Assembly (NCBI GenBank): GCA_026874595.1
Contig: CM049307.1
Span: 38,236,862-38,300,861 of the forward strand
Reading direction: 5' to 3'
DNA: 64,000 nt
DNA from: Sipunculus nudus
Taxonomy: Eukaryota; Annelida; Sipuncula; Golfingiida; Sipunculidae
This document shows positions 1 through 11,239 of the stretch, in pieces (positions within the stretch are counted from its first letter, which is position 1; each line of letters opens with the position of its first letter). The position numbers and the translations under genes are program-made. The notes beneath the pieces are model-generated. The model was not told where the DNA came from. It made no database searches and worked only from the letters and a program-made list of their open reading frames with translations.

Positions 1-888
1 TTATGACAAGGAAACTTTAAGTAATCTAAGGGATATATAGTACTTTATTCGAATGACCGAGAAATTCAGCTAAATATTTTGTTTTAGTATGTAAACAAGA
101 CTCACTTTTAAAACTTTGCAACCCTTGCGCTTGAAACTGTCTCAGAATCTGAAACAATGAACTGCGTGACCTTTGCTTGCTGAGCCAAGACGGCCCGTTA
201 CCACTGGCTACACAGGCGGCTGCCTGCCAGCCGTGGGTGGGGGGGGGGGGGGCGGGGGGACCCAGAGCAGACATCGTTCCTCATGTATCACCGTTTATTA
301 GGATAATACATATTCTTCTAATCAACATTTAAAGTGGACAAACACTGTCTAAGTGGTATGTTATATGCATATTTGATAAGAATATCTTTATTTCTTAATG
401 AATACGACATTTTCAGACGAAATATAAGAATTTAATTGTAATGTGGAATGTCTCCAGTTTCCTCAAATCATCTTCTAGGGCTCTCGCACAGCGTAGCGTA
501 GTAAGAGAGGACGGGTGCTAGGGCTAGCAGATTCTACCTCTACACACGAGAGTATCGGTATTAGCAATATCCCATATTCAAGTGCTTGGAAGTGAAGTAG
601 AAAATCAGATTTATTATTATATAACATAATTATATAACCAATAATATACGGCAATAAACTGATTACCTGAAAAAATACATCAAATGAAAATAATGCAATT
701 CATTTAATAGATTAGACATGTGAGAAATACTCATACCACAAGATCTACTCACGCACTACAATTACTGATCTGAGAATAACACACGAGAAACATTTTTATT
801 GAACGCTGGAGTCGTGATACTGCAGTCTGTGGTCCCTACGTGCTGCCAAGCCAGGCGTGATGGAACAGTAACATCAAGATGCGCTCAC
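1..888. other. LRPAP1 intron 1 (part)
   Basis: Non-coding sequence downstream of the LRPAP1 exon 1 donor; the minus-strand gene continues off the left edge. I find no second LRPAP1 exon here. A near-uninterrupted G run sits at about 235-257. The open frame over 26-274 (minus) runs through that G run and shows no resemblance to the RAP domain, so I treat it as non-coding. Confidence 0.6.
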
Positions 889-1059
889 CTTCTTAGCTTT
901 CTCCCACAACAGATTCAGCTTATACATGCGAAATGGCCTGTCCCCTGTGAGGCCCTCTTCATCACCGTTCAGATCCTTTGCGTATTTATTTAAAGAGAGG
1001 CCATACTGGCAGAAAACAAGGGCCAGTAACACCGAAAGCAACGCTCCGTTCGGCGACAT
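889..1059 (-). CDS. LRPAP1: LRPAP1 (receptor-associated protein, RAP), first coding exon
   Basis: Exon 1 of the ER chaperone that binds LDL-receptor-family proteins during folding and stops early ligand binding. The ATG is at 1059-1057 with A at -3. The 57 codons end exactly in phase 0 at a donor reading AAG|GTGAGC. Residues 1-22 form a signal peptide (MSPNGALL then a hydrophobic stretch through VLLALVFCQYG). Residues 43-57 read FRMYKLNLLWEKAKK, which closely matches the start of RAP domain 1 in vertebrates (FRMEKLNQLWEKAQ). Residues 23-42 are an acidic linker, as in the family. The remaining exons, including the C-terminal ER-retention signal, lie left of the window. The frame stays open upstream to 1182, but only this ATG gives a signal peptide at the N-terminus. 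It is divergent with FADD. Confidence 0.85.
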
Positions 1060-1415
1060 GTTGGCATCTGAGGAAACACCCACCGGGGAAGCCCTGTCGG
1101 GATTCCTAATCTCCAGGCATATCCTATTACGGACAATTAAACATAATATGCCACGAAGTTCATATAATATCACAAACACCAAATCCTTTTACAAACTCAA
1201 ACAAATATATGTACTTTTAGTTGCGAAATATCCATTCTGTCGAAATTATTTGCTTCTATCGTCACAGGCGAGAGTGCAATTTTGGTACAGAAATTGGAGA
1301 ATGGGAATTCCCTATGATTGGTGACAGTGGGCAATCCCCCAAAATGTAAACGTCAAAATACGCAAACCTCACCACGCTGGTTTCTGGTAAATATTTTGTG
1401 TTGGGATATCTGAAA
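1060..1415. promoter_or_regulatory. Putative bidirectional promoter LRPAP1/FADD
   Basis: The two start codons are 356 bp apart and point away from each other, so both 5'UTRs and core promoters must lie here unless there are upstream non-coding exons. Two inverted CCAAT boxes (ATTGG) are visible at 1293-1297 and 1317-1321, close to the FADD side. No clear TATA box is placed. Promoter activity is inferred from arrangement and CCAAT boxes only. Confidence 0.5.
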
Positions 1416-1728
1416 ATGGATCGGATGGAGTACAGGAAGATGCTGATAGAACTGTCAAACAAACTGACAGGAGATGATTTGTCAAGAATGAAGTTCATGT
1501 GTGCCGACTTTATCAGCAGACGACGGCAAGAAGAAATACAAGATGGAACAGCCTTCTGGCTGGCACTCGAGGGACACGATCGTATGGGACCAGAAAATTT
1601 AGATTTTCTGAAGTATTTAATTGAAAGTGGTACAGATGGACGTGTAGACCTGATAAACGTGATGCAAAAATACACTGGACGCAACAATAATGTACACACA
1701 CCAGGCCAATATATGACAAATGATGCTG
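1416..1728 (+). CDS. FADD: FADD exon 1 (death effector domain)
   Basis: Codes residues 1-104 plus one base. It holds the whole DED: amphipathic helices from MEYRKMLIELSNKL through FLKYLIESG and the RVDL motif. It ends in a polar linker (GRNNNVHTPGQYMTNDA) that leads to the death domain. The donor GT is at 1729-1730. The antisense frame over 1262-1699 is only a shadow of this exon. Confidence 0.9.
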
Positions 1729-4642
1729 GTAGGAATTCAGTCTTTAATTTATATGTTAATTATAATTTCAAATAATTTTACTAAATATTAAAATAGTATT
1801 AATTTTTATATTACAATTATTAGGTATGTCATAGAACACATAATGTCAGTATTATTTGATTAAAATATGGGCAGAACTATAGAAACCGGGCTTCAGCCTA
1901 CCGCCGGTAAAACGGGTGTCGCATAATAAATTGTTTCCTGGAAAAGGCCGATACATATAATTTTCCTCAGAATTCCCGTATTTAATATTGCTCATAGCTG
2001 GAGTTTATTATATTAGAGGAGGAGGGGTCCGGGGAACCTTGGTTCCTGTCTGAACGGGGGTGTGGGGGAGGAGCCCCCACCTAAAGCTTAACTGTTAAAA
2101 TAGTAAATGGTATCCCATTTTCGCGATAGATGCCTCTTCAGTCGCAGATATAAATGAACAAAACTTGCTCCTGCTGGTATCTCGTCTTCACGGCTCACTT
2201 AGTAGCGTGTAGGGCTTCTAGTCCAGAGATCGTAGGTTCGATTCCGGATTCAGGCGACTTCTGATGCTTAGTAGTTATGTTAGAAGAGTTGAGTGTAGGG
2301 CCATCTACAGGGAAAAGTAGGAGTTAAAATAGGGAATGAGAGGTGACAATTTTATTTATATGTTCCTCAATACAAGCGAAGCCCGCGTTCTATAGTGGCT
2401 CCAAAATATGTAGTTTGAAATAAATTATTCTTCATTTACACTCAAATTATGTAGCATGAAATAAATAACTTCAAAATTAGGTTGAAGTTCATGACTCCAC
2501 TCACACGTCTTTCCTGCTCCATTAACCTATTATGACCTTAAGGCAATTCACCATAGCCATGATTAAGACTGTTCACATTCGCAACCTTTGCATTTGTGCT
2601 GTGATAGTGTTTAAACAAAATATAGCTAGATAACAGATAAAATATAAATAAAATGGCCTTAATAAAATAAATAACATCATAATTCACCTAGAATACGGGT
2701 AGTCGATAAGCGACTACGTGTAACGCCAAAATCAGAGTAGGACAGGTGAAATGAGGCATGGTTTGAGTGGCAGGGGAAGTAGAGTTACATGTGTTACATA
2801 TTAGAATGGATCTCTGCCACATAAACATGACTGTAGGTGGCGCCAACTGTTATTTGAATGAGAAACTATCCAAGATGTATACATATGCAAAATTTCTGGT
2901 GGAAAAGTCAAACCACTGCAGAAATATGAGTGATTTTATCCCACAGCAGACAAACAGATGGACGCTGTGCAAAAATGGCTGCAGGTGGCGCCACCATTCT
3001 TGTGTATGTTATAAAACTAACCAAGGGCTACATTTGTGTAAATTTTTTTCCTGATTGGTCAAATGAGTCCGGAGATATAAGCATTAATGTCTGCAGCATG
3101 AACGTGAATGAAGCTGGCACCACCTGTCATAAAATCAAGAAAGCTATCCAGGATGTATACGCATGCCGAATTACAGGTAATTTGGTCAAACCACTGCAGA
3201 GATATGAGTGATTTTAACCCAAGGCAGACAAACAGATGGATGCTGTGCAAAAATGGTTGCAGGTGGCACCACCATTTTTGTGTATGTTATTGAGCTATCC
3301 AAGGGCTACATTTGTGTAATTTTTTCTTTCCTGATTGGTCGAACGAGACCGGAGATATAAGCATGGATGTCTACAGCGTGAACCTGAATGTAGGTGGCGC
3401 CACCTGCCATAAAACCAAGAAAGCTATGCGGGATGTATACGCATGCCAAATTTCAGGTAATTTGGTTAAACCACTGCAGAGGTATGAGTGATATTAATCC
3501 AAGGCAGACAAACAGATGGACACTGTGCAAAAATGGCTGCAGGTGGCGCCACCTTTTTTTGTGTATGTTATAAAGCTATCCAAGGGCTACATTTGTGTAA
3601 ATTTTTTTCCCCCAAGATATGTGGGTTTATGTGTGGAAACAGACGCACAAACGAATGCTGGGCAGAGAGGAAAGGTCAGAGGTCAAGGCCACTTGGTTAG
3701 GCACCAGTTCACATGTGACCCAATAATTTGTGCAAGTTTCGGTATAATCCATCCAGTAGTCTCAGAGGAGTTCTCCGGAAACTAACGCGGTGGCGGCAGA
3801 ACCCGGTCAAAAACTAAGTATCCGCAAAACTTTTTTTTTGCGGATACAATGAAGAAAGGACAAATTCGGAGTGAATGTGACCTTTTGTTTAATATATTAA
3901 CACATAGAATTCCCTGTATACTGGTAGGGTAATAAAGATTTGATAAAATTGATGTATTTTCAAAATAACTTGGGCTGGTAATGATAAATTTCTTAAGTAT
4001 GTTTTCAGGGACTTCGTGAAAAATATTACATATGGGTATCAGGACAGGTCTTAATTTGATTAACATTCAGTCCTAGTAAAGAAAAATATCAAATAAAGTG
4101 GAAGATGTATTGTGCAGGACTTTACCAAGTACTTCAATTTCTTATGGAGTGCATAGAGATCTAATGAACACTTCACCATCCCCATCCAAACCACATATCC
4201 TCTAAATCAGGATTAGAATATATTTTTATGGAGTTACAGTATAATATAAGGCAAAGTGTATCAGTTGTACATACACATTATTAAGGGATCAGGTGCTGAG
4301 AAATCAGTATTTTGTGAGAGTCCAATATTACAACTACAAACAGAAATTTAATGTGTGATATTATTTTATTCCTCAGATATGGCACAAGAATTTCATGTTG
4401 TGACAGAGAATGTTGGACGTTACTGGAAGAACCTTGCACGCTGTTTGGGCCTGACAGAGATGGATATTGAATGTATTGCTCATACTCACACTCGGGACCT
4501 GCGAGAACAAGTTTACCAGAGTTTGTTACGATGGAAGCAAAAGTTCAAGATGTCTGCAGACAGAGATCAGCTTATTAAAGCACTCGAAATGTGTGACTTA
4601 AACAGAGTGGCTGGACAGATCAAAGCTTTACCACAGCGATGA
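1416..4642 (+). CDS. FADD: FADD: death-domain adaptor protein (two exons, joined)
   Basis: Complete gene, exons 1416-1728 and 4377-4642, giving 192 residues (human FADD has 208). FADD links death receptors to caspase-8: the C-terminal death domain binds the receptor and the N-terminal death effector domain (DED) recruits the caspase. Residues 1-87 form the DED, with the family RxDL motif as RVDL at 76-79. Residues about 110-190 form the death domain, with the conserved Trp in GRYWKNLAR (118-126) and a helix rich in LREQVYQSLLRWK. Exon 1 leaves one base (G) and exon 2 supplies AT, making a joining Asp at 105, so the phases agree. The donor is CTG|GTAGGA and the acceptor TTCCTCAG. The start at 1416 has A at -3 and G at +4; the frame opens at 1398 but only with GTG. 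DED plus DD in this order with no other domain is diagnostic of FADD. Confidence 0.92.
2190..2340 (+). repeat. tRNA-derived SINE-like fragment
   Basis: A perfect RNA polymerase III B-box, GGTTCGATTCC, lies about 45 bp downstream of an A-box-like stretch (CACTTAGTAGCGTGTAGG). The spacing is tRNA-like, but the flanking arms do not pair into a proper acceptor stem. About 80 bp of unrelated body follows. I read it as the head of an old SINE or a tRNA pseudogene, not a working tRNA. Confidence 0.45.
2688..3850 (+). mobile_element. Composite tandem-core element A
   Basis: The 5' end is a conserved segment starting CTAGAATACGGGTAGTCG, with a small hairpin (GTAGTCGATAAGCGACTAC). Next come about three ~280-bp core units, each with the 12-bp palindrome GGTGGCGCCACC (for example 2984-2995). 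A distinct right segment follows with a perfect 12-bp-arm hairpin at 3818-3847 (GTATCCGCAAAA and its complement). The same 5' segment begins elements at 6201, 34234 and 53371 (minus). It has no coding capacity. The layout resembles non-autonomous Helitron/Helentron-type elements with internal satellites described in bivalves; that assignment is inference. Confidence 0.6.
4377..4642 (+). CDS. FADD: FADD exon 2 (death domain)
   Basis: Codes residues 105-192 and the TGA stop at 4640-4642. The whole death domain sits in this single exon, so the single intron separates the two domains exactly. The acceptor has a pyrimidine-rich tract ending TTATTCCTCAG. Helix 1 to 2 contains VGRYWKNLARCLGL and the last helix contains LIKALEMCDLNRVAGQI, which aligns with vertebrate FADD death domains by eye. 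Confidence 0.9.
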
Positions 4643-6200
4643 AAATTGGCCAAAAATTGTCATTGAAAATAAGGCCAGAATATATATATATCAAAAGGAT
4701 ACAAACATGAAATCCTTTATATATTTGTCATAGTTTGAGCTGAATGAAAACTGTGCATGGTAACATTTACAGCAAAAGTCAGGAGTGTACAGTCATATAG
4801 CTTATGTTTTCAGGTGCTGTGCAGGCAAGTTATTAAAAAGTTCAAGCCTGCTGAATCTGTATATTTTTCTGACACAATTGTGAATCAGCTAAGTGTACCT
4901 TGTTAAGTGCCCTGGCTCTTTAATATTATCACTGAAACCATCTTATAGTTTTTTTTCTGTGTTAAAACTAAAGGAGAACAATGTTGTCATGGAAAACATG
5001 AGGACCAGTGGTTTCACTAGTGCATATATTTCTTCCCTTGCACACCATAATTTTTTCCACCCTTTGAGTGGGGGGGGGGGGGGGGGGAACAAACTTTTAT
5101 TTGGGTTGACATCACCTGCTTTTCACAGGGGATGCATACCTAAGAACTTGCATTGTATCCAGTGTTTACTCATTATAAATGAAGAAACTATTGTGCAGCT
5201 GTAACTCTATTTTCATAAAGTTTCTCATGGTTCAGAGAAGAGTTAGTTGTGATATGTGAATGTTTGTTATTTTATAAATTATGATTTTGAAACAGATTGG
5301 TCTCCTTGTGTTGTTAAAGTTTTGATTAACAGTGACAATAACTTCATTAAAATTGTTATACGAGAGAAGACCTATGTTGATATTGCTCTGTAAACATGGT
5401 ACTGATTTATTTAAAATGTTATTTGATAGTTAATTTGCTAATTTAGAACATAGGCAGTAGAAATACCTTATACTGGTAATTAATTCCATGTCAGATAAAT
5501 GTGCAAATGAAGAAAATAATAATATAAACTATCTATTTTACATGGATTGTACAACTAGTTATAAAAACTAATAAGAGGCATTCCTCATGACATGGACCAC
5601 AACTATAGCTCAGATGACTTGTAGTCAGCTGAGCTATAAACAGATGAGTGGTTTTGATATTAGGCAGTCCTAAAGTGTGAAAATAGGTTTTTAATAAAGA
5701 CCCAGTTTTCGGCTTGGTAGGAAATCTTGGGGACATCTAACATTATGCCAACACCCTGGGGAGCATAGAGAGCTGCACTGAATGACCTACAGTGACCAAA
5801 GTGGACCGCTTGACAATGTAAGGGAATACAACAAGAGCCTCCAAAAAAATTCAATAACTAGCCTAATTATGCAGCTTTTATTTTTTAATTTCAGATTTTA
5901 ACAGATTAAATCCTTATGTGTACATGCTGTGAAAATTAAATCCACAGTACTTGCAGGAAAAAACATGCCGTGGCCAAAGTTGAGCAAAATTTAAGGTACC
6001 AACTTTTTATTTTTGCTAATATTTTAAAAAAGGCCTACAGGCCTAATGCGAACCTGTGCAAAGTTTGGGAGTATGAATGGAGGTTTATTTTTAAAATTTA
6101 ATATTGATCCTTTTAAGTCCTGCATATCTACCTTAGTCATTATGATTTCAGCAAAATGGACATTTCAGACCTGCAAGTTTCAGACTAGGACATTTTAAAA
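4643..6200 (+). other. FADD 3' flank and intergenic DNA
   Basis: It probably includes the FADD 3'UTR; no single polyadenylation signal stands out. A G run lies at 5071-5087. From about 5590 to 5990 there are dispersed-repeat pieces: a foldback at 5606-5636 ending in CAGCTGAGCTA, and a ~230-bp stretch nearly repeated at 24124-24370. No gene was seen. Confidence 0.6.
5590..5990 (+). repeat. Dispersed repeat pieces with CAGCTGAGCT foldback
   Basis: The foldback at 5606-5636 (TAGCTCAGATGACT...AGTCAGCTGAGCTA) recurs at 23918-23948 and 24826-24856. The segment after 5750 (CTGGGGAGCATAGAGAGCTG onwards) recurs with few changes at 24124 onwards, and the piece ATGAGTGGTTTTGATATTAG recurs at about 9790 and 23660. 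These are copies of one or two interspersed families broken by later events. Confidence 0.6.
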
Positions 6201-8640
6201 CTAGAATATGGGTGGTCGACAAGCAACTATATGTATCCGCAGAAATCAGAGTGGAACTGGTGAAGTGAGGCATGGATTAAGTGGCAAGGGGAATAGAGTG
6301 AGGTGTGTTGCATATTAGCATGGATGTCTGCAGCATAAACGTGAATGTAGGTGGTGCCACCTGTCATAAATCAAGAAAATTGTCCAGGATGTATAAACCT
6401 GCAAAATTTCAGGTGAATAAGTCAAACCACTGCTGAGATGAGTGATCAAGGCAGATGAACAGATGAACGCTGTGCATAAGTGGTTGCAGGTGGCTTTACC
6501 GGTTTTGCCTATGAGGAAGAGCTATGTGAGATCTATACACATGCAAAATATTGGCCCAATTGGTCAAACGGTTAGCGAGATATGAGCTTGGATGTCTGCA
6601 GAGTAAACTTGACTTTAGGTGGTGCCACCTGTCATAAAATCATGAAAGCTTTCCAAGATGTATAAACCTGCAAAAATTTCAAGTGGATATGTCAAACCAC
6701 TGCTGAGAAATGAGTGATTTTACGCCAAGGCAGATGAACAGATGGACGCTGTGCATAAGTGGTACCAGGTGGCACAACCGGTTTTGCCTATGAGGAAGAG
6801 CTATGTGAGATCTATACACAAGCAAAATTTTGGCCCAATCGGTCAAACGGTTCCCGAGATATAAGCTTGGATGTCTGCAGAGTAAACTTGACTTTAGGTG
6901 GCGCCACCTGTCATAAAATCGAGAAAGCTGTCCAGGATGTAAAAACCTGCAAAATTTCAGGTGGATAAGTCAAACCACTGCTGAGATATGAGTGATTTTA
7001 TCCCAATGCAGATGAACAGATGGACGCTGTGCATAAGTGGTTGCAGGTGGCACCACCGGTTTTGCCTATGATGTAGAGCTATGCGAGATCTATAAACATG
7101 CAAAATTTTGGCCCAATCGGTCAACGATTAGCGAGATATGAGCTTGGATTTCTGCAGAGTAAACTTGACTTTAGGTGGCGCCACCTGTCATAAAATCGAG
7201 AAAGCTGTCCAGGATGTATAAACCTGTAAAATTTCAGGTGGATAAGTCAAACCACTGCTGAGATATGAGTGATTTTATCACAAGGTAGATGAACAGATGG
7301 GTGCTGTGCATTTATGGTTACAGGTGGCACCACCAGTTCTGCCTATGATGAAGAGCTATGTGAGATCTAAACACATGCAACATTTTGGCCCAACCAGTCA
7401 AACAGTTCCTGAGATATAAGCTTGAATGTCTGCAGAGTAAACGTGAATGTAGGTGGCGCCACCTGTCATAAAATTGAGAAAGCTGTCAAGGATGTATAAA
7501 CCTGCAAAATTTCAGGTGGAAAAGTCAAATCACTGCTGAGATATGAGTGATTTTATCCCAAGGCAGATAAACAGATGGATGCTGTGCATAAGAGGTTGCA
7601 GGTGACCCCACCAGTTTTGCCTATGATGAAGAGCTATGTGAGATCTATACACATGCAAAATTTTGGCCCAATCGGTCAAACAGTTCCCAAGATATGAGCT
7701 TGGATGTCTGCAGAGTAAACATGAATGTAGGTGGCGCCACCTGTATTAAAATCAAGAAACCTGTCCAGGCTGTATAAACCTGCAAAATTTCAGGTGGATA
7801 AGTCAAAACACTGCTGAGATTGAGTGATTTTATCCCAAGGCAGATGAACAGATGGACGCTGTGTGTAAGTGGTTGCAGGTGGCACCACCAGTTTTAGTGT
7901 TATAAAGCTATCAAAGGGCTACATTTGTGCAAAATTTTTAGCCTGATCGGTCAAACGGTTCCTGAGATATGAGCTTGGATGTCTGCAGAGTAAACGTGAA
8001 TGTAGGTGGCGCCACCTGTCATAAAATCGAGAAAATTGTCCAGGAAATATAAACCTGCAAATTTCAGGTGGATAAGTCAAACCACTGCTGAGATATGAGT
8101 GATTTTATCCCAAGGCAGATGAACAGATGAACGCTGTGCATAAGTGGTTGCAGGTGGTGCCACCAGTTTGCCTTTGATGAAGAGCTATGTGAGATCTATA
8201 CACATGCAAAATTTTGGTCCAATCCGTCAAACGGTTCCCAAGATATGAGCTTGGATGTCTGCAGAGTAAACGTGAATGTGGGTGGCGCCACCTGTCATAA
8301 AATCAAGAAAATTGTCCAGGATGTATAAACCTGCAAAATTTCAGGTGGATAAGTCAAACCACTGCTGAGATATGAGTGATATTATCCCAAGGCAGATGAA
8401 CAGATGGTTGCATAAATGGTTGCAGTTGGCGCCACCATTTATAGTGTATGTTATAAAGCTATCAAAGGGCTACATTATGCAAAATTTTTAGTCGGTCAAA
8501 CGGTTCCCGAGATATGCAGGTTTATGTGTGGAAACAGACACACAAATGAACGCTGGGCAGCGAGGAAAGGTCAGAGGTCAACCAAAACCGAGGGCGCAGC
8601 AGTTCACATGTGACCTGATGATAAACCCATTTCGCTTAAA
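6201..8640 (+). mobile_element. Composite tandem-core element B (eight core units)
   Basis: It starts with the same 5' segment as element A (CTAGAATATGGGTGGTCGAC). It then carries about eight head-to-tail units of 275-285 bp, counted from the recurring CTGCAG-containing anchor near 6328, 6593, 6870, 7152, 7428, 7708, 7981 and 8256. Most units hold GGTGGCGCCACC or a one-base variant. The unit strings CAGATGGACGCTGTGCATAA and TCAAACGGTTCCCGAGATAT recur throughout. The right segment from about 8500 (GTTTATGTGTGGAAACAGAC) matches that of element A, but the terminal hairpin is missing. The right boundary is approximate. Open frames here are repeat artefacts. Confidence 0.65.
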
Positions 8641-9993
8641 ATGCTAACCAAGTTTTTTCAAACAGTTGAAAGATATAGTTCCAATAATCTGGGAATTCTG
8701 CATCTAAACAAAAAGACACACTGTCTAGACACCCCCCCAGAGCCAGGTCAGTTGCGATGGTGATGTCTGGACCCCACCTGTTTGTACTGAGTGACCTCTT
8801 GACTTGGATGGTGAAACTCAGCATGTTGTCAAATCTGTTTTCAAATACAGAAAGCCTTTTTCAATTGGCTACAATGTTTTTTTAAAACTGTATTTACCCA
8901 ATCTATTCTTATAAAACTGGCAGAACCCTACCATAGAATAATTCTTGTAAAGTTTAAACCAATCAGCTTAACAGTTTCATCATAAATCAGTGTATAAGCA
9001 AGAAGAGTTTAAAATAACATTTTCACTTGTAAAAAACACATCAATGTAGGTGGCGCCACCAATACCTCAAAATCAGATATGACATATGTGACAAACATTG
9101 GTATAAAATTTGGTGATTATAGCTTTAGCCTTTTCGGAGATTTTAATTTTAGTGTGCTTTTTTGGACAGATGACTAAATTCAACCTCCCGTAACTCGGCC
9201 AAAAATCTCCCAACTAGAATCATTCAAACAAACTTGAGAGAGATTGTTCCAGGGATCATTTCTGTGAAATATTGGACATTTTGGCTGGACAGTTTCAGAG
9301 AAGAAGATTTTTAAAGGTTTTTAAGCTTTTTCTCTATAAAATCTAAATTAATGCAGATACCCAATAAAAAGCTCCAGGGCACCAAGTTTCACATGTGACT
9401 AATTCTTACATATAATTTGGAGCTGCTAGCTCTGACAATTTCTGACTTACAGCCATGGATGGCAGAAAGCCAGCCCTGGACGGCGGACGGCTGATGATGG
9501 ACGGACGCTGCCCCATCGCATAAGCTCACAGGTTTGCTAAAAAATTAAAAGATTTTGATCTAATTTTGGGTATACAATTTAATTTTGATTAATTAAAGTT
9601 ATATTACTAGAAAATAAGTCCTTAGTTTTAACATGTTTTGTGTTGTGATCAAATATCTTTCCTGATTTTTTACAAAATGCATTATGTTTGAGCCCATAAC
9701 TTTTTTAAATTATATAATACAGACCTAATTTCTGGCATGTACATATGAACTATATAGAGGAATATTTATGGCAAATATGAGGAAAAACAGATGAGTGGTT
9801 TTGATATTAGGCAGTCCTGAAGTGTGAAAATAGGTTTTTAATAAAAAATTGAGGTTTTTCCTTAATTTCTCAAAGGAACAAAGTCGCAAAAACCCTGTTA
9901 TCGGCTTGGTAGGAGATCTTGGGGATATCTAACATTATGCCGAATTTAGGATTCCCAAATAATATTTAATAATTTTTTAATAAATAGTTAAAC
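8641..9993 (+). other. Intergenic repeat debris
   Basis: It holds another GGTGGCGCCACC copy at about 9050. A GGACGGCGGACGG-rich stretch ends near 9530, like the tails of other dispersed repeats in the window. At 9640-9950 is a copy of the family clustered at 22840-24858. No coding sequence was seen. Confidence 0.5.
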
Positions 9994-10330
9994 TTATATT
10001 ATTTGTGCTAGTGCTACTCTTGGGTTGGGATAACCTGTAATTTTAATAACAGTCAACTCATTTGTAAAAGTTATATTAAAGTTAAAGGTATATTGCCAAG
10101 TCAAAACCGATATGACAATAGCACACCATTTCCAACTGTAAATAATATAAATGACATCAATCCTCTTCCCCGTCTCCAAGGATATTATCAAAATCTTACA
10201 TAACTTGAGTTAAATACCATCAACTCATAATACAACTTATATTACCACACAAAACCAGCATTTGCCTACCTCCTCTTCCAAATCATATTTTGTGATCATA
10301 TATAACAGCTGAGCGCCGTGACCATGGGTC
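9994..10330 (-). repeat. Interspersed repeat, copy 1 (minus)
   Basis: Read on the minus strand from 10330, it begins with AAGGGACCCATGGTCAC and a CTCAGCT segment. It runs through GATTTTGATAATATCCTTGG. The same order of motifs occurs on the plus strand at 21568-21840, so these are two inverted copies of one family 11 kb apart. The short open frames in both copies (SLETGKRID...) match only because the DNA matches. Confidence 0.6.
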
Positions 10331-11239
10331 CCTTGTGTATCATACAAAGTAGTTCAACTAATGTGGTACCCTGCCAGCTGATAATCCTATGTCAGTCATG
10401 TGACAAATACCAGATGATGATAGGGGCAGGGGTTTCTCAGATCTTAGGTTGTAGGATTTTCCCCATGAATAAGACACAACAACACATAAATCAAGATTAA
10501 CATCATAAGAATAGCCAAAAGATATCTATATCTCGAATGATTATTATCAATATGCCAAAACATGATCATACTTCCAGTCCTTAGGCAAGCATTTCTCAAA
10601 AGATATAAAGAGTTGCTGGCTACTCAGCTTTGCCTTAGCTTAATTTCCACCATCTCCTTATTTTATGCTGCATCTCTGTTACCAAGTTACCTGCCGAAGT
10701 ACCATCGGGAAGAGTACTCGCCCTAGGTTCACTAAGTGGACAAGTAAAAAAAAAGCCCCTCCCCCTCCCCCGACCTGCAGGACAGCTTACCTTATCATAG
10801 GGGTGTTAATGGAGAAGTCCACTTGAAGTAAAGGAGGGGTATATAAACATGTAAGGGTATATCTATGGAATATCCAACATGGTTACATGGGTGCAGAATT
10901 GATGGATGCACAGGCAAATGAATGCAGTCTTTTTAATCAGTTCTCCTGTGATATAGGAATAAAATGTTCACTTAGTTAACATCTGATATCAGCAGTGGCA
11001 TAAATTAGTCGAAATGTATAAGAAGTATGTGAATATAACTAGATATAAATAGTACAAGTCTTTCCATCTCACAGTACCCATTCGCTTAAATTGCCAGTAA
11101 AAACTGAAGAAAGAGCAATAATTTTTGTAAGAAATATTTAATGTGTCCATACATGAGATAATACCTATCACAAAATCCACAACTACACACAAACATGCAG
11201 TTACACTTCCATCAATGACTATGAAGGTATAAACTATTG
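10331..11239. other. Intergenic, no feature recognised
   Basis: It lies between convergent FADD and POLB. There is a short pyrimidine/C-rich tract near 10750-10775. I see no exon, RNA gene or clear repeat. Confidence 0.4.

Larger units (their letters stand above)
1729..4376 (+). other. FADD intron 1
   Basis: A 2.65-kb intron holding a tRNA-like SINE fragment (about 2190-2340) and a composite tandem-core element (2688-3850). No further exon was seen; the reading frames at 2767-3293 and 3488-3785 are repeat sequence. Confidence 0.8.

Noticed and set aside
26-274. Minus-strand frame as LRPAP1 exon 2
   Set aside because: Does not resemble RAP domain 1 and crosses a poly-G run giving poly-Pro.
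926-1324. 132-codon plus-strand frame over LRPAP1 exon 1 and the promoter
   Set aside because: Antisense of a well supported signal-peptide exon; no recognisable domain.
1262-1699. 145-codon minus-strand frame opposite FADD exon 1
   Set aside because: Shadow of the DED exon; no family and no splice logic.
2190-2260. A functional tRNA gene
   Set aside because: B-box is perfect but acceptor and anticodon stems do not pair; better read as a SINE head.
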